Source: Chaenocephalus aceratus
Lineage: Eukaryota; Chordata; Actinopteri; Perciformes; Channichthyidae
DNA length: 64,000 bases
NCBI GenBank assembly: GCA_023974075.1
Contig: CM043800.1
Coordinates: forward strand, 34,620,459-34,684,458
Direction: 5' to 3'
This document shows positions 11,114 through 22,209 of the stretch, one piece after another (the stretch's first letter is position 1; each line of letters starts with the position of its first letter). Below the pieces are notes generated by a model. The model did not search any database, was not told the DNA's origin, and worked only from the letters and a program-made list of their open reading frames with translations. The position numbers were made by a program, and so were the translations under genes.

Positions 11114-11457
11114 GCAATCCGGACTCTAATGATCCCAAAGTCCAGGGGTGAGTGTCTTGCTGTCACCTTGCCTCACCCTGCTATCCTCACAGACACTCAG
11201 TGCCAGGCACCACGCAGCAATCATGCACAACCCAATATTGTTGCAGCAATGCACACACAACAAGCAAATCATTTATTTTACACAGTTTCATATGTCAGTT
11301 ATCATCTTCCAAACAGTATTGATTTAGTCATGTGCCTTTTTATATTTATTTGGCCTGATTATGTGTGATTCCTCTGTGTTAGAGTGTGACTAAATCCTCA
11401 AGTGTAACCTTGAATGGACCTTGTCCTCAAAAGCCCTCCTGTCCTCAAAGGTATGTC
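11114..11457. repeat. Duplicated 5' flank of gene C
   Basis: This stretch matches 29289-29634, the upstream flank of gene B, with a few percent difference. It is non-coding. The match ends where the L2 fragment begins after GTATGTC. Confidence 0.85.
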
Positions 11458-11522
11458 AGTCGCACAGCTCTTGCCTGGTTTGAGTCCTACCTCTCAAACC
11501 GGAAACACTTTGTCACCATCAG

Positions 11523-11953
11523 TGTCACAAACGAGCTGAGGACCAAAATGCAGAACACGGGAAACCAGGGATAGTCGGTAACCAGCTTTATTGATGGCAA
11601 TAGGCTGGTAGGAGACAAAACGGCAGATAGTAGGCAAAGGGCTGGTCGGGGACAGGCGAGGGTTCCAGGAGAAAGCAGGACGGGAGTCGCAGGTACAGAA
11701 CGGGTCAGGGAGCAGGCGAGGCAGGCTGGTCAGGGACAGGCAGGGTCGAAACCGGGAGAGCAATCTGAAGGGTAATGCGGGAAAGACTGGCATGCTGCAA
11801 AGTACGATCTGGCACTGAGGTGAAAGTGAAGTGGGCCTAAATACTAATGGAGCTGATGGGTGTAACAGAGTGAGAGAGAGACAGGGTGTGACTACCAGGT
11901 GACTAAGGAAAGTTAATGCAGAAAATAGGTGAGTGACAAAGCAGACTGTGACA
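11523..11953 (-). repeat. 3' LTR of chromovirus 2
   Basis: This 431-bp LTR starts TGTCACAAACGAG and ends CTGTGACA. It differs from 15488-15918 by a change near 11546 (A/C) and another near 11750 (C/T). A polypurine tract follows at 11954 (GAACCCCCCCC on the plus strand). Confidence 0.93.
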
Positions 11954-12088
11954 GAACCCCCCCCTTAATGGACGGCTCCTGACGTCTAAGAAAATTCTAG
12001 GAGAGAAAAAAAATAAAAAATATATATATAAGAAGAATCAACAAAAACCCTACAGACACAGGGTGGAAGGTGGAGGTATGGGGAAAGG

Positions 12089-14434
12089 TTAATACTCATC
12101 TGAGAATGCTCTCTCGGTTTCTCCCTCCTGGAAATCCTCGTCCCCATCGACTGATGACACTTCCCCCTCCCCCTCGACGAAGCCTCTGGTCTGTAGTGGA
12201 CGAGTGCCCCCTGGCTTAACGCCTGGTTGAGCGTGGGTCCTAGAAGGCTGCTCCGGGTAACGCAGGTGGAAGTCTCGGATGAGTTGAGGGTTGAGGATAT
12301 GACGAGCAGGAATCCACTGCCTTTCCTCAGGACCATAGCCCTCCCAGTCCACCAAATATTGAACCCCTCTTCCTCTGCGACGGGAACGGAGTAGACGACG
12401 AAGGGTGTAGGTAGGACCCCCATCGATCATCCTAGGGGGTGGTGGTGGAGGGGCGGCGGGAATCATAGGACTCTCCCGGACAGGTTTAATCCTAGAAACG
12501 TGGAAGGTGGGATGGATCTTCATGTTCCGGGGCAAACTCAGTCGAACTGCTGCAGGGTTAATGACCTTGACAATCTCGAAGGGTCCAATAAACCTGGGCG
12601 CTAACTTCTTAGACTCCACCCGAAGGGGAATGTTCTGAGTGGAAAGCCACACCCTCTGGCCTACCTGGTACACAGGTGCCTTGGTGCGTCGGCGGTTCGC
12701 TGATGTGGCGTACCGGTTAGCAGACTGAAGCAGAGTTGTTCGAGCCTGCCTCCAAGTCCTCCGACAACGTCTGATGAAAGCCTGCACAGACGGACAGGTA
12801 ACCTCCTTCTCCAATGCAGAGAACAATGGGGGTTGAAAACCGTATGCACACTGAAAAGGGGAAAGACCAGTAGCGGAACTGATGAGGGTGTTGTGGGCAT
12901 ACTCCACCCACAGGAGTTGTTTTGACCAGGTTGTGGGATGATCGGAAGCCATGCAGCGGAGAGTGGTCTCCATCTCCTGATTCTTCCGTTCGGTCTGGCC
13001 ATTGGCCTGTGGGTGGAAACCGGAGGTGAGACTGACCGTCGCCCCGATCAGTTCACAAAACTCCCTCCAAAACACAGAGGTGAACTGGGGCCCCCGGTCG
13101 GAAACCACATCAGTCGCCAGTCCGTGAATGCGAAAAACGTGGATAAGAATCAGTTCTGCCGTCTCCTTAGCTGACGCTAACCGCTGAAACCTTAGAAGGA
13201 TCCATCTCCACACTTCCTTGACCCACGATGTAGCCAAGAAAGGCAACCGAAGAAGTGTGAAACTCGCACTTCTCCGTCTTGACGAACAGCGAGTTCTCCA
13301 GAAGTCTCTGGAGGACTGTCTGGACATGATGGACGTGTTCCTTGAGGTTCTTTGAAAAGATCAAAATGTCGTCCAGATAAACAAAAACATAACGATCCAA
13401 CATGTCCCGGAGTACGTCGTTCACCAATGCTTGGAAAACTGCAGGGGCATTGGTAAGTCCAAATGGCATCACCAGGTACTCGTAATGTCCCGATGAGGTG
13501 TTGAAGGCGGTCTTCCATTCGTCCCCCTCACGGATTCGTACCAGGTGATAAGCGTTTCGTAGATCCAGCTTAGTGAAGATTGTAGCCCCATGTAGTAACT
13601 CGAATGCTGACGAGATGAGTGGCAAGGGATAACGATTCTTCACCGTGACGTCGTTCAGGCCCCGATAGTCAATGCAGGGTCTCAGGGTCTTGTCCTTCTT
13701 CGCCACAAAAAAAACCCCTGCTCCTGTGGGTGATGTGGAAGGACGAATAATTCCTGCAGCCAGAGAGTCATTGATGTAAGTCTCCATGGACTTCCTCTCT
13801 GGTGCCGAAAGTGAGTACAACCGGGCCTTGGGTGGGACTCCTCCTGGATGTAGCTCAATGGCGCAGTCATAGCGCCGATGAGGTGGGAGAGATGTCGCCT
13901 TAGCCTTGCTAAGAACCTCCTTAAAGTCCAAATATTCTGCCGGAACCCCTGTGACATCCGGAACCAGGTTCATATCCACAGATAGTTGAGGTGCGGAAGC
14001 CTGCTTGAGGCAAACCTGATGACAGGAGGAACTCCAACCTAGGATAGACCCAGTTTCCCAGTCAATGTTTGGGTTGTGGCGGCGGAGCCACGGATAACCC
14101 AAAATCAGAGGGATTTGGGGGGACCGTAGCACATGAAACTGGATTGTCTCATGGTGGTTCCCCGACATGAGCATATGTACCGGCGTCGTCTGGTGTGTCA
14201 CCGTTCCCAGTAGGTGACCATCCAAAGCATTAGCCGGTACCGGCTGGAGCAACCGAACCTGTTGGATGCCCAGCATTAGTGCGAGCTCCTCGTCAATGAT
14301 GCTAACATCTGATCCGGAGTCGATAAAAACAGCCAGAGCCTGAGATTTGCCTGTCAGGAGGAGTTGAGCATGGCACAAGGGTCTTAGATTGGGGATCAGC
14401 TCAGAGGTTTGGCCCACCAGTATACTCCCCATTA
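12089..14434 (-). pseudogene. pol: Chromovirus 2 pol, with RNase H and front of integrase deleted
   Basis: The first part, from an ATG at about 14432 to 13167, carries the protease ([11 protein letters not shown]) and most of the RT with the box [11 protein letters not shown]. It stops shortly after DPSKV. The second part, read from about 13190 to 12089, resumes at SAKETAEL and holds the integrase core from VSDRGPQF and NGQTERKNQ onward, the GPF module and the chromodomain. Compared with chromovirus 1, about 1.1 kb is missing. It covers the end of the RT, RNase H, the HHCC zinc finger and the first integrase aspartate. The two halves are also in different frames. It cannot make an active Pol. 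Confidence 0.9.
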
Positions 14435-15467
14435 CTGATGAGCTCTGCCTTTTACCGGACAACGGGAAACCATATGTCCAGCCTGACCACAGTAAAGGCA
14501 AAGATTACCTCTTCGACGTAACTCCCTCTCCTCAGAGGTAAGACTGGTACGACCCACTTGCATGGGCTCGACCTCCCCGTACCGTGAGTCAGAGTAGGAA
14601 TGGGAATTCTCCGCCGAAACCGGAAGTCGAAATCTCCCAGAAACCGGAAGTTGTTGTCGCGAGCAGCGGCCCGCCGCTCGCGTCTGTTGCTCTCCTCTCC
14701 GGGTCTGGATTCGTCTGTCAATCCAAGAGGTGAGCTCAATCAACCCATCCAAGGAAGCAGGGAGATCATAGGAAACCAGCTCATCTCTCATATAATCCGC
14801 TAATCCTCTCAGATATGCGTCACACTGCGCCGGTTCGTTCCAGCTGCTGCGGCGGCTGCTGGTGCGGAAGTCAATAGCGTAATCCACCACCGTGCCGGAA
14901 CCCTGGCTCAAACTCAGTAGACCTCCGGCAACGTCGGGACCCAGACGTACGGAACCGAACACCTTCCGCATCTCCGTGAAAAATGCAACGAAAGAGGCGC
15001 AGGCTGAAGTCTGCTGCTCCCACTCTGCAGTTCCCCATAAACGGGCTCTCCCCGTCAGATGATTAACGGTGAAAGCTACACGAGCCGCCTCGGAGGCGAA
15101 GGTGTGTGGCTGCAGTGAAAACAATATGGAACAGTTTTGTGAGAAAAGGACTGCATCCCTCCGGCTCACCAGCGTAGCGTTCCGGCGTTCCCACACGAGG
15201 CTCCGGAGCGTATCCCGTCGGGCCAGGGGCTGGAGCGAGCATCGGAGCTGCGGGCGGAGGGACGGTAGCAGCCATGGTAGCAGCTAGCTGTTGTACGGTG
15301 GCGGCCATCTGTTGCATCTGGGAGGTAAGGTAAACCAGCGTTTGTCCCTGGATTGAGGTTGTCTGGTGGGTCTCGGTAGCTAAGATAGCTACCGTGACCT
15401 CCTGTCTTTGGATGGCATCCTCAACCCTTTCAAAGCGGTCTCTAGGAGACCCGGTGTTTGCTTGGTC
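14432..15467 (-). pseudogene. gag: Chromovirus 2 gag with a one-base frameshift
   Basis: Gag begins with MDQANTGSPRDRFERVEDA close to the 5' LTR and ends with the zinc knuckle [14 protein letters not shown] and a TAA that overlaps the pol ATG. The N-terminal and C-terminal parts are in different frames. The shift lies near 15135-15140, where the plus strand has TTTT; one extra base in this run fits the comparison with chromovirus 1. The capsid-like stretch AARVAFTVNHLTGRARLWG is well conserved with chromovirus 1. Confidence 0.85.
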
Positions 15468-15487
15468 CATTTCTGGCCAGATCGTTC

Positions 15488-15918
15488 TGTCACAAACGAG
15501 CTGAGGACCAACATGCAGAACACGGGAAACCAGGGATAGTCGGTAACCAGCTTTATTGATGGCAATAGGCTGGTAGGAGACAAAACGGCAGATAGTAGGC
15601 AAAGGGCTGGTCGGGGACAGGCGAGGGTTCCAGGAGAAAGCAGGACGGGAGTCGCAGGTACAGAACGGGTCAGGGAGCAGGCGAGGCAGGCTGGTCAGGG
15701 ACAGGCAGGGTTGAAACCGGGAGAGCAATCTGAAGGGTAATGCGGGAAAGACTGGCATGCTGCAAAGTACGATCTGGCACTGAGGTGAAAGTGAAGTGGG
15801 CCTAAATACTAATGGAGCTGATGGGTGTAACAGAGTGAGAGAGAGACAGGGTGTGACTACCAGGTGACTAAGGAAAGTTAATGCAGAAAATAGGTGAGTG
15901 ACAAAGCAGACTGTGACA
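15488..15918 (-). repeat. 5' LTR of chromovirus 2
   Basis: This 431-bp LTR matches 11523-11953 with about two differences. It is followed by the ATCAG duplication. Confidence 0.93.
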
Positions 15919-16560
15919 ATCAGTGACTGCAGTTCCCCTTCGGCCTCAGTCAACCAAGGTATACCTCAAGGCTCTGGGCTTGGACCAACCTGATCTCACC
16001 AGAATGCGTGATTCAACCAATACTCCTTAACACCGAATTGCGTGGTGGAGTCACAAACTTTGCTACATTTACGTGTCCTCACCACGCAAACAACCCCAAT
16101 GTAAAGTGAATGAGGCTCCTTTGTCGTGGTACACACGCGCATTTCTACAACGTCCTGCAGTGAGATTTTATTCTATAAAACGTTTTTAAAATCTACTTTA
16201 TAGCTTGTATTAACTCACGGGAGGCTTCTTTTATTTTATTTGTATTCATCATAATTTGTATTTTTTGTCAGAATGTATTATGGCAACCCTGTCTCCTAAA
16301 GATTACGTTCCCACAGAACTAAACTGCATTCTCTATTACGTTTAGCTAGAAACGTATTTTCTCCCACATTACGTTTCTTATGAACGTATCTCACATACGT
16401 TTATTTTCTACATATCTTTGCCATTTATTGTCTTGCTTATAATAATGATAATAGTCATTTATAAATATCATTTTAGAGCACACATTTGAAATCAGTAGGC
16501 GAGGCTGTAATATTGCCAGCTGTTACTCTCATGAGCGAGGCAGAAAATAATAGTTTTAAC

Positions 16561-16686
16561 ATGCCAAAAAGCTGCTGTGTCGTTTATTGCACCTCAAACA
16601 TTAAAACAAATCCAGAGTTACGTGTTTCGGTCCTTCCTCAAAGAAGAAAGGACAGTAAAAGAAGATCTCTGTGGCTTCAGGCTTGA
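16561..16686 (+). pseudogene. THAP domain fragment, left arm
   Basis: The frame from 16561 reads MPKSCCVVYCTSNIKTNPEL and ends LWLQA before a TGA. The opening M-x3-C-x4-C and the later R-x3-W resemble the N-terminus of THAP zinc fingers. The distal C-x2-H half is absent. THAP domains bind DNA in P-type transposases and in host regulators derived from them. An in-frame upstream Met lies at 16486. Confidence 0.55.
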
Positions 16687-17626
16687 TCGCCGTTCAAATG
16701 ACAGCGTTGGTTTCCCCAAAAGTGGGCGGGGCTGTAAAGTGACGTAGATTTTACTCTCATATATTATTCAAAACCATTCTATTTCTAACGTAAATTACAT
16801 GCCAGTGTTTTATCTTTTTATTTATTTTTATTTTAAATCGTATAATGTCGGACTTTTTTTGCCATCAGTGAGGAAAAGAAATGGGGCTCAGAGCCTCAAA
16901 ATACTGAAATCTGTATTTTTTTTAATCTTTTTTTCCTTCCATTTTGTTATTCTTTTCTAAATAACACACTGTTATTTACTCAACAATAACACACAATTAT
17001 CCTTGTTTTTATTTATTCGTTTAATTCTATAATCTTGGGCTTTTTAGTATGCTTGTTAGCCGTAAATAAAGTCACCGGAAACTTTGGGGGTATCTATCGA
17101 CAGATATATATATTAAGCCTGACAAAGTACTTAACGTCTAATATATTGCTTTCCTGCAATGTTAACTATGTTGAAGCACTTATTTTAACTGATATTATAC
17201 ACTTTAATTATACTCTTATGTCTGTAGATAGTATAAGAAATGTGCAGCATTTGACAGTTTAATGGTGGAGGTACACACACATATTGATAGATGTCTTGTA
17301 ATGCACTGTTGCATAACTACACTGTAGTTGTGTATATGATATGTCAATAAACCTTAGGAAATCTTGAAAGGGATGTGCAAAATAGCAATTATATACAGTT
17401 TTTAATTAACTATTAGTAGAGAATAACGAGTAATTAATATACTTTATAGAGATCTGCAGATAAATGTTTAGTCTTCTCAAGCACCAACTATCAAATATCT
17501 CTCCTGATTGTTGGCACTTGACAATCACCTTCCCTGAATTTCACTCAGGTGTAACTAAAGTCTGCTTTAAGGGTTGTTTATATTTCACATCATTAATCTG
17601 AATCTGCAAAGTAACTAAAATAAATG

Positions 17627-17690
17627 TAGTGGAGTAAAACTACCAGGTTAACCTCTGAATTGTAGTGGAGTAGAATTACAAAGTAACAGT
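17627..17690. repeat. Two-unit precursor-like form of the 36-bp minisatellite
   Basis: GTAGTGGAGTAAAACTACCAG... followed by GTAGTGGAGTAGAATTAC is flanked by 'ggtgtaactaaagtctg' and 'aagtaactaaaataaatgta', which also precede the expanded array at 39335. It therefore appears to be the same hAT-end region before amplification. Confidence 0.55.
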
Positions 17691-18202
17691 GAGCTGTCAT
17701 GTGGGTATATATTAATGCTGCCCATTATGGATACAAGCGATTTTCACCAAATTTAGTAATTACATGTTTTAAATGTATACACCAATTTGTTTCCTATCGC
17801 CTAAACCTCAAGGGCTGTACACAGTTTAATACTGTCAACTTCTAATTTTGGGAAAAACAAAAACGTCTTTTAAAACTATAATTCCCAGTAGAGACGTGCC
17901 ATAGAGAACATGTTGCGAAACACGATAGCCAGCATGTGTAGTTCTCGGGGGGCGTTCGAGTCCAGTTTTGAATAGTCTGCCGTGGTTTCGTTCCATTTCA
18001 AAGAGCTTGACGCTCGGCATAACCTTGGCACACTGCCACTCCAACATCCAATCCCAGAGCTTGAAGATTAATCACGGGGTTTGTCAACGGGACTGTAGTC
18101 CCAAACGATAGCTGGGGGTTATGGGTAGTGTAGTGTCTTCGGCCATCCAAAACTGATTTTTTTTTCGGATATCATATCGCATTAACAACACCACATCTGG
18201 CG

Positions 18203-18316
18203 TCACAGAGATCTTCTGTTACTGTCCTTTCTTCTTAGAGGAAGTACAGAAACACGTAATTCTGGATTTGTTTTAATGTTTGAGGTGCAATAAACGACAC
18301 AGCAGCTTTTTGGCAT
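18203..18316 (-). pseudogene. THAP domain fragment, right arm
   Basis: The minus-strand frame from 18316 reads MPKSCCVVYCTSNIKTNPEL and stops after RRSL. It mirrors the left-arm fragment with a few substitutions. It is truncated in the same region, so neither arm encodes a whole THAP finger. Confidence 0.55.
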
Positions 18317-19633
18317 GATAAAAATATTATTTTCTGCCTCACTCATGAGAGTAACAGCTGACGAAATTACAGCCTCGCCTACTGATTTCAAATGTGTAGT
18401 CTAAAATGATATTTACAAATGACTATTATCATTATTATAAGCAAGACAATACATAGCAAAGATATGTAGAAAATAAACGTATTTGAGATACGTTCATAAC
18501 GAACGTAACGTGGGAGAAAATACTTTTCTAGATAAACGTAATAGAGAAACTTTACATTGGGGTTGTTTGCGTGGTGCAGACACGTAAATGTAGCAAAGTT
18601 CATGACTTCACCACGCAATGCGGTGTTAAGGAGTCGTGGTGGAGTCACGCATTCTGGTGAGATCAGGTTGGCTTGGACCCCTCTTCTTCACCATTTACAT
18701 GCTCCCACTTGGTCAAATCCTCCGACACCATGGTCTCAGATTTCACTCATACGCTGATGACACACAGCTCTACACTGTATCTCTGCACCAAACCATCCAC
18801 TCAGCTCCCCCTTCAACCCCTTGTCAACTGCCTACAGGACATAACAAACTGGATGTCATCAAACCTGCTCAAACTAAAGAGCAATATAACAGAGCTCATA
18901 ATTGTGGCTCCCAAAATCTGTCACCAAATCTGCTTTCTACCACCTCAAAAACATTTCCAGACTACGGCCTTCACTCTCTGACTCCGTGGCAGATACACTC
19001 ATACACGCTTTCATCACCTCCCGCCTCGACTATTGCAATGGAGTCCAGTTTGGGGTTCCCAGCAAAGCCCTGGAGAGGCTACATTACGTCCAGAACTCTG
19101 CTGCCAGGCTTCTCACCCGCACCAAGCCCTGGCAACACATCACCCCCACCCTAATCCACCTTCACTGGCTGCTGGTTGATTCCCGGATTCAGTACAAAAC
19201 ACTCCTCCTCACTTACAATTCTCTCCATGCCCTCGCCCCTCAGTACTTATCGGACCTCCTCCATCCCTACACCCCTTCCCGGAGTCTGCGGTCCTCAGAC
19301 ACGGGCCTGCTCTCCATTCCCCGCTCTCGGCTCCGAACTGTTGGTGACCGGGCGCTCAGTGTTGCGGCCCCCACCATCTGGAATACACGGAAAGATCCGC
19401 AATGCTGCTTCCCTGGACATCTTCAAGTCATCATTAAAAACTCACCATGGCCTTTGACCCCTAACCCATCACAGTCCCCCTGCTTCTGCTCCTACTGCTA
19501 TTTATTTAATCTAAAAGGTTTTACTTTGTTCTTTGCCCCTTTTGTTTTTTTGTTTTTTTGTGTGTTCACCGCATATAAAGCGGCCTTGGTCCCTTGAAAG
19601 GCGCTTTATACAAATGTAATCTATTATTATTAT

Positions 19634-20305
19634 TGTAATCACTTATAGTTATTTCTGCGTCGCCACAGATAAGGCTTTGCCAAGAATAGCAAATCCCTCT
19701 CCTTATGTCTCTGATGTCCAGCTCTGATTAGATTTATAGTGGTTGATTTATTGTCACTATTAACTTTCCATGTTGCCAACCAACGTCACAGTTTATGGTT
19801 CTAGTCTGTGTCATGCTATGAGTCCTATGAGTCAGTTTGGCCAAAGTTCTATAGACACCAACACCGTCAGCTTTCAGAGGACAAAGTAGCCTCAGTTTCA
19901 CACAAGGCATACTATATACAACATTTTAGTTTCATCAATTTTTTCTATAGACAGGATAAGCTCCTACTCACAATGGCTAAGACCTGGAAATGTAACATTT
20001 TAATGAAACGATTGTTATAATTTTGCCATGACAGTATTCTAAGACAGTTATACAAGTGCGCTAAACTTGATATGTATATATATTCTGCTTCTTTTGGTAT
20101 TCAAAATACGCATAGCGCCCATGCAAAACCGGCCTTAGTCTATAGAATTGCTGCTTGAACAACTCGTAGAAACAACTTAACCCTCGACACTGCCTTCTCT
20201 TTGAGTCCTTATGATAAGTTGTGGCTTTTTGCATTTCTAAATGTATGTATCAGGTTCCAAAAAGAGATATCCGGTTATAAGGTAAATCAAGGATTTTACT
20301 TAGTT
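19634..20305. repeat. Tandem-unit flank, distal segment copy 1
   Basis: Starting TGTAATCACTTATAG, this stretch matches 29632-30308 closely, and its second half matches 24690-25006. It is non-coding. It continues the gene C flank that was interrupted by the L2 insertion. Confidence 0.85.
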
Positions 20306-20308
20306 TAA

Positions 20309-21791
20309 GGGTGCATTCACCAGACCACAGTTTGTTACATTGTTTCATTTTTCAGAAGGTTCGGTTTGCGTTCACACGGGCAAAACTCAAACGGACTATA
20401 AACTTTAAACACAAGTCATGTGCTTGGAAATGCTGTTCAACCATTGGTCAGACATTAAGGGGGTAAAAACGCAAATCCCGGCAATTTCTAGCAGAGCCTC
20501 CGCCATGGAGCATCGGCACTTTCGGCAGGTTATTCTCATGCTGCTTTTAGTCTGGAGATCAACAGACACTAGCGGCCCGCGCATATGATATATAATCAGA
20601 CAACGTCCGTTAAAAAACATTATTACATGGCATTGTTGAATACTCGATTCTGATTGGTCAATTCAAAACACGTGACACGTTTTTAATCCAGAACAGACAG
20701 ACCGCTGTCAAGGATTTATTGACCGTTGTTAAGGACGCTCACATCTGTACAAAGAAGTCCGTTCGATTTAACTGTATACAGTTTGGCTGAAACTGACAAG
20801 ACAAGAGCGACAAGAAAACAGCGGAGAAGTAACGGGCAGAAACCCTCCTTTTTACGCAGCGGTCCAGACATAGACATCAGACGGCGACACATATTCAGTT
20901 GCCAGTTACTTTGGCATTAGGGCAGGGATATCTAGATACTTTTCAAGGTTTGACATAATGAATTGTGCTATTTTTAATGCAAGCAACGATGTTTTCAAAT
21001 CTGTAATCAAAAAGGTCCTCAAAAACGCTATCGAAGCAGTTCCTGCCGTTGCTCCTCAAACAGTAACAACGGACTATTTTTCTTAGCGGATGCATGTCAA
21101 TTTAAATCAATACAACAATTTTTTTAAATCAATAAAATCATTTTCTAAATCCACAAAAGCATTTCAATTAATATTGGGAGTCATGTCGTTACTTTGTTGA
21201 GAATGTGGCCATGTAATAAGCGGGATAATATGGGCAGCAACTTGGTCATTATGGGGAATCCGACAGGATCTAGATCCCTCCGCTTCGCGTCAGGCTCCTG
21301 ATCAGCTTGTCGGTGTTCTTTTCCCCATAATGACTAGCGCTGCTGCACATTATCCATGAGAGACGTTCTGCAGAGGAGGGGCGTTTCACCGAGGACAGGT
21401 GTTCTTACTTGTATGTAGCTGACGGAGAATTTTTACTTTACACGACACTGTTCAACACTTAATTCTGCTTTACTCTTTAACTAAACAACCGCGGATGTCT
21501 TGAAAGACTCTTTCGCTAAAGATTTTTGAAGATATCCGCGTTCTTGTGACACGTAAATACTGCGCTTCCTATGTTTTGGTGCGGACTGCGTTCACACCAG
21601 CAATGAACCGCTCCAGAGTTCGCAAGCAAGCGCTCCGAGACCACCTATTTTAGCGGACCAGAGTCCGGTTCTTTAGTTCACTTAAGAGGTCTCGGACTGC
21701 GTTCACACCGACCCAAATGAACCGCACCAAGCGGCTAAACGCACCAGGGTTCGATTCAACCGGACTATACAAGGCAGGTGTGAACGCACCC
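20309..21791. mobile_element. Harbinger-like non-autonomous element, copy 2 (intact ends)
   Basis: Ends are GGGTGCATTCACC and GGTGTGAACGCACCC, flanked by TAA (20306-20308) and TGA (21792-21794). The third flank copy reads GTTTAAGTCTATCG at 25004-25017 with a single TAA and no element. This gives a direct empty site and supports a 3-bp TAA target. The interior repeats 'gcgttcacac' motifs near 20370, 21590 and 21700. No transposase frame was seen. Confidence 0.75.
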
Positions 21792-21794
21792 TGA

Positions 21795-22209
21795 GTCTAT
21801 CGTCAAGCAAATGTATTAACAGCCTGTATAAATGTTGATGGCATATCTCTTTGTCAAAAAACTCAAACTTCAGGGGAGATGCAGCATTTTGTTCATAGTG
21901 TTATAGGTTATAACAGCAAACTTGTGAAGTTGGGTTGTAATGTGTGTATATCCAGCAGCTATTGTGACTGAACTGGGTGGGTAACAGCCTGCTGCAGACA
22001 TGATGACATGATCGTCAAGAAAATGGAACTTCCCTATTCCCAGTAAAAGCTTACTATTTTATCTAAAACTGGCTCTAATCCATGGTGCCTGGTTGTGTTG
22101 TGTTGCTAAACATTTGCTTGCTACATGTAGAAATCAGTAGATATTGTTGATGCAGAGATGACATTGTTGATTGTATTTATTTGTTTTAATGTTGTGGCGT
22201 GGTATTGAC
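21795..22209. repeat. Tandem-unit flank, copy 2
   Basis: This stretch matches 10007-10332 and 25010-25406. No gene follows it here. The flank ends in GGCGTGGTATTGAC, where a hAT-like element begins. The apolipoprotein gene expected after this flank is missing. Confidence 0.85.

Larger units (their letters stand above)
11523..15918 (-). mobile_element. Ty3/gypsy chromovirus 2, internally deleted, minus strand
   Basis: Two 431-bp LTRs (11523-11953, 15488-15918) differ at about two positions. The target duplication ATCAG is at 11518-11522 and 15919-15923. Gag and pol are on the minus strand and are related to, but distinct from, chromovirus 1. About 1.1 kb of pol is missing. It sits in the RT region of the L2 fragment. 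Confidence 0.95.
15986..18670. mobile_element. THAP-bearing foldback DNA transposon (P-element-like)
   Basis: The element begins CAACCTGATCTCACCAG and ends with its reverse complement. The 8-bp duplication GCTTGGAC is at 15978-15985 and 18671-18678, within L2 sequence whose reading resumes after it. The left arm runs to about 16680 and the right arm begins near 18200. The right arm lacks about 200 bp that the left arm has. Each arm has a divergent copy of the same THAP-like coding segment, in opposite orientation. The CA start, 8-bp duplication and THAP domain together fit the P superfamily. The centre (about 17150-18160) is shared with the element at 39631-42370. Confidence 0.7.
11458..19633 (+). 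mobile_element. 5'-truncated L2-type LINE, split by two later insertions
   Basis: The LINE segments are 11458-11522, 15924-15985 and 18671-19633. Read together they encode the C-terminal part of an L2/CR1-group reverse transcriptase: FESYLSNRKHFVTI, then the GIPQGSGLGP motif, then YADDTQLY as catalytic box, then ITSRLDYCNGV and NSAARLLTRT near the end. The 3' end reads AAAGCGCTTTATAC-like sequence and (ATT)n. The gene B flank reads GTATGTC-TGTAATCAC with no insert, which defines the ends. It carries stops and frameshifts and is 5' truncated, as usual for LINE insertions. Confidence 0.85.
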
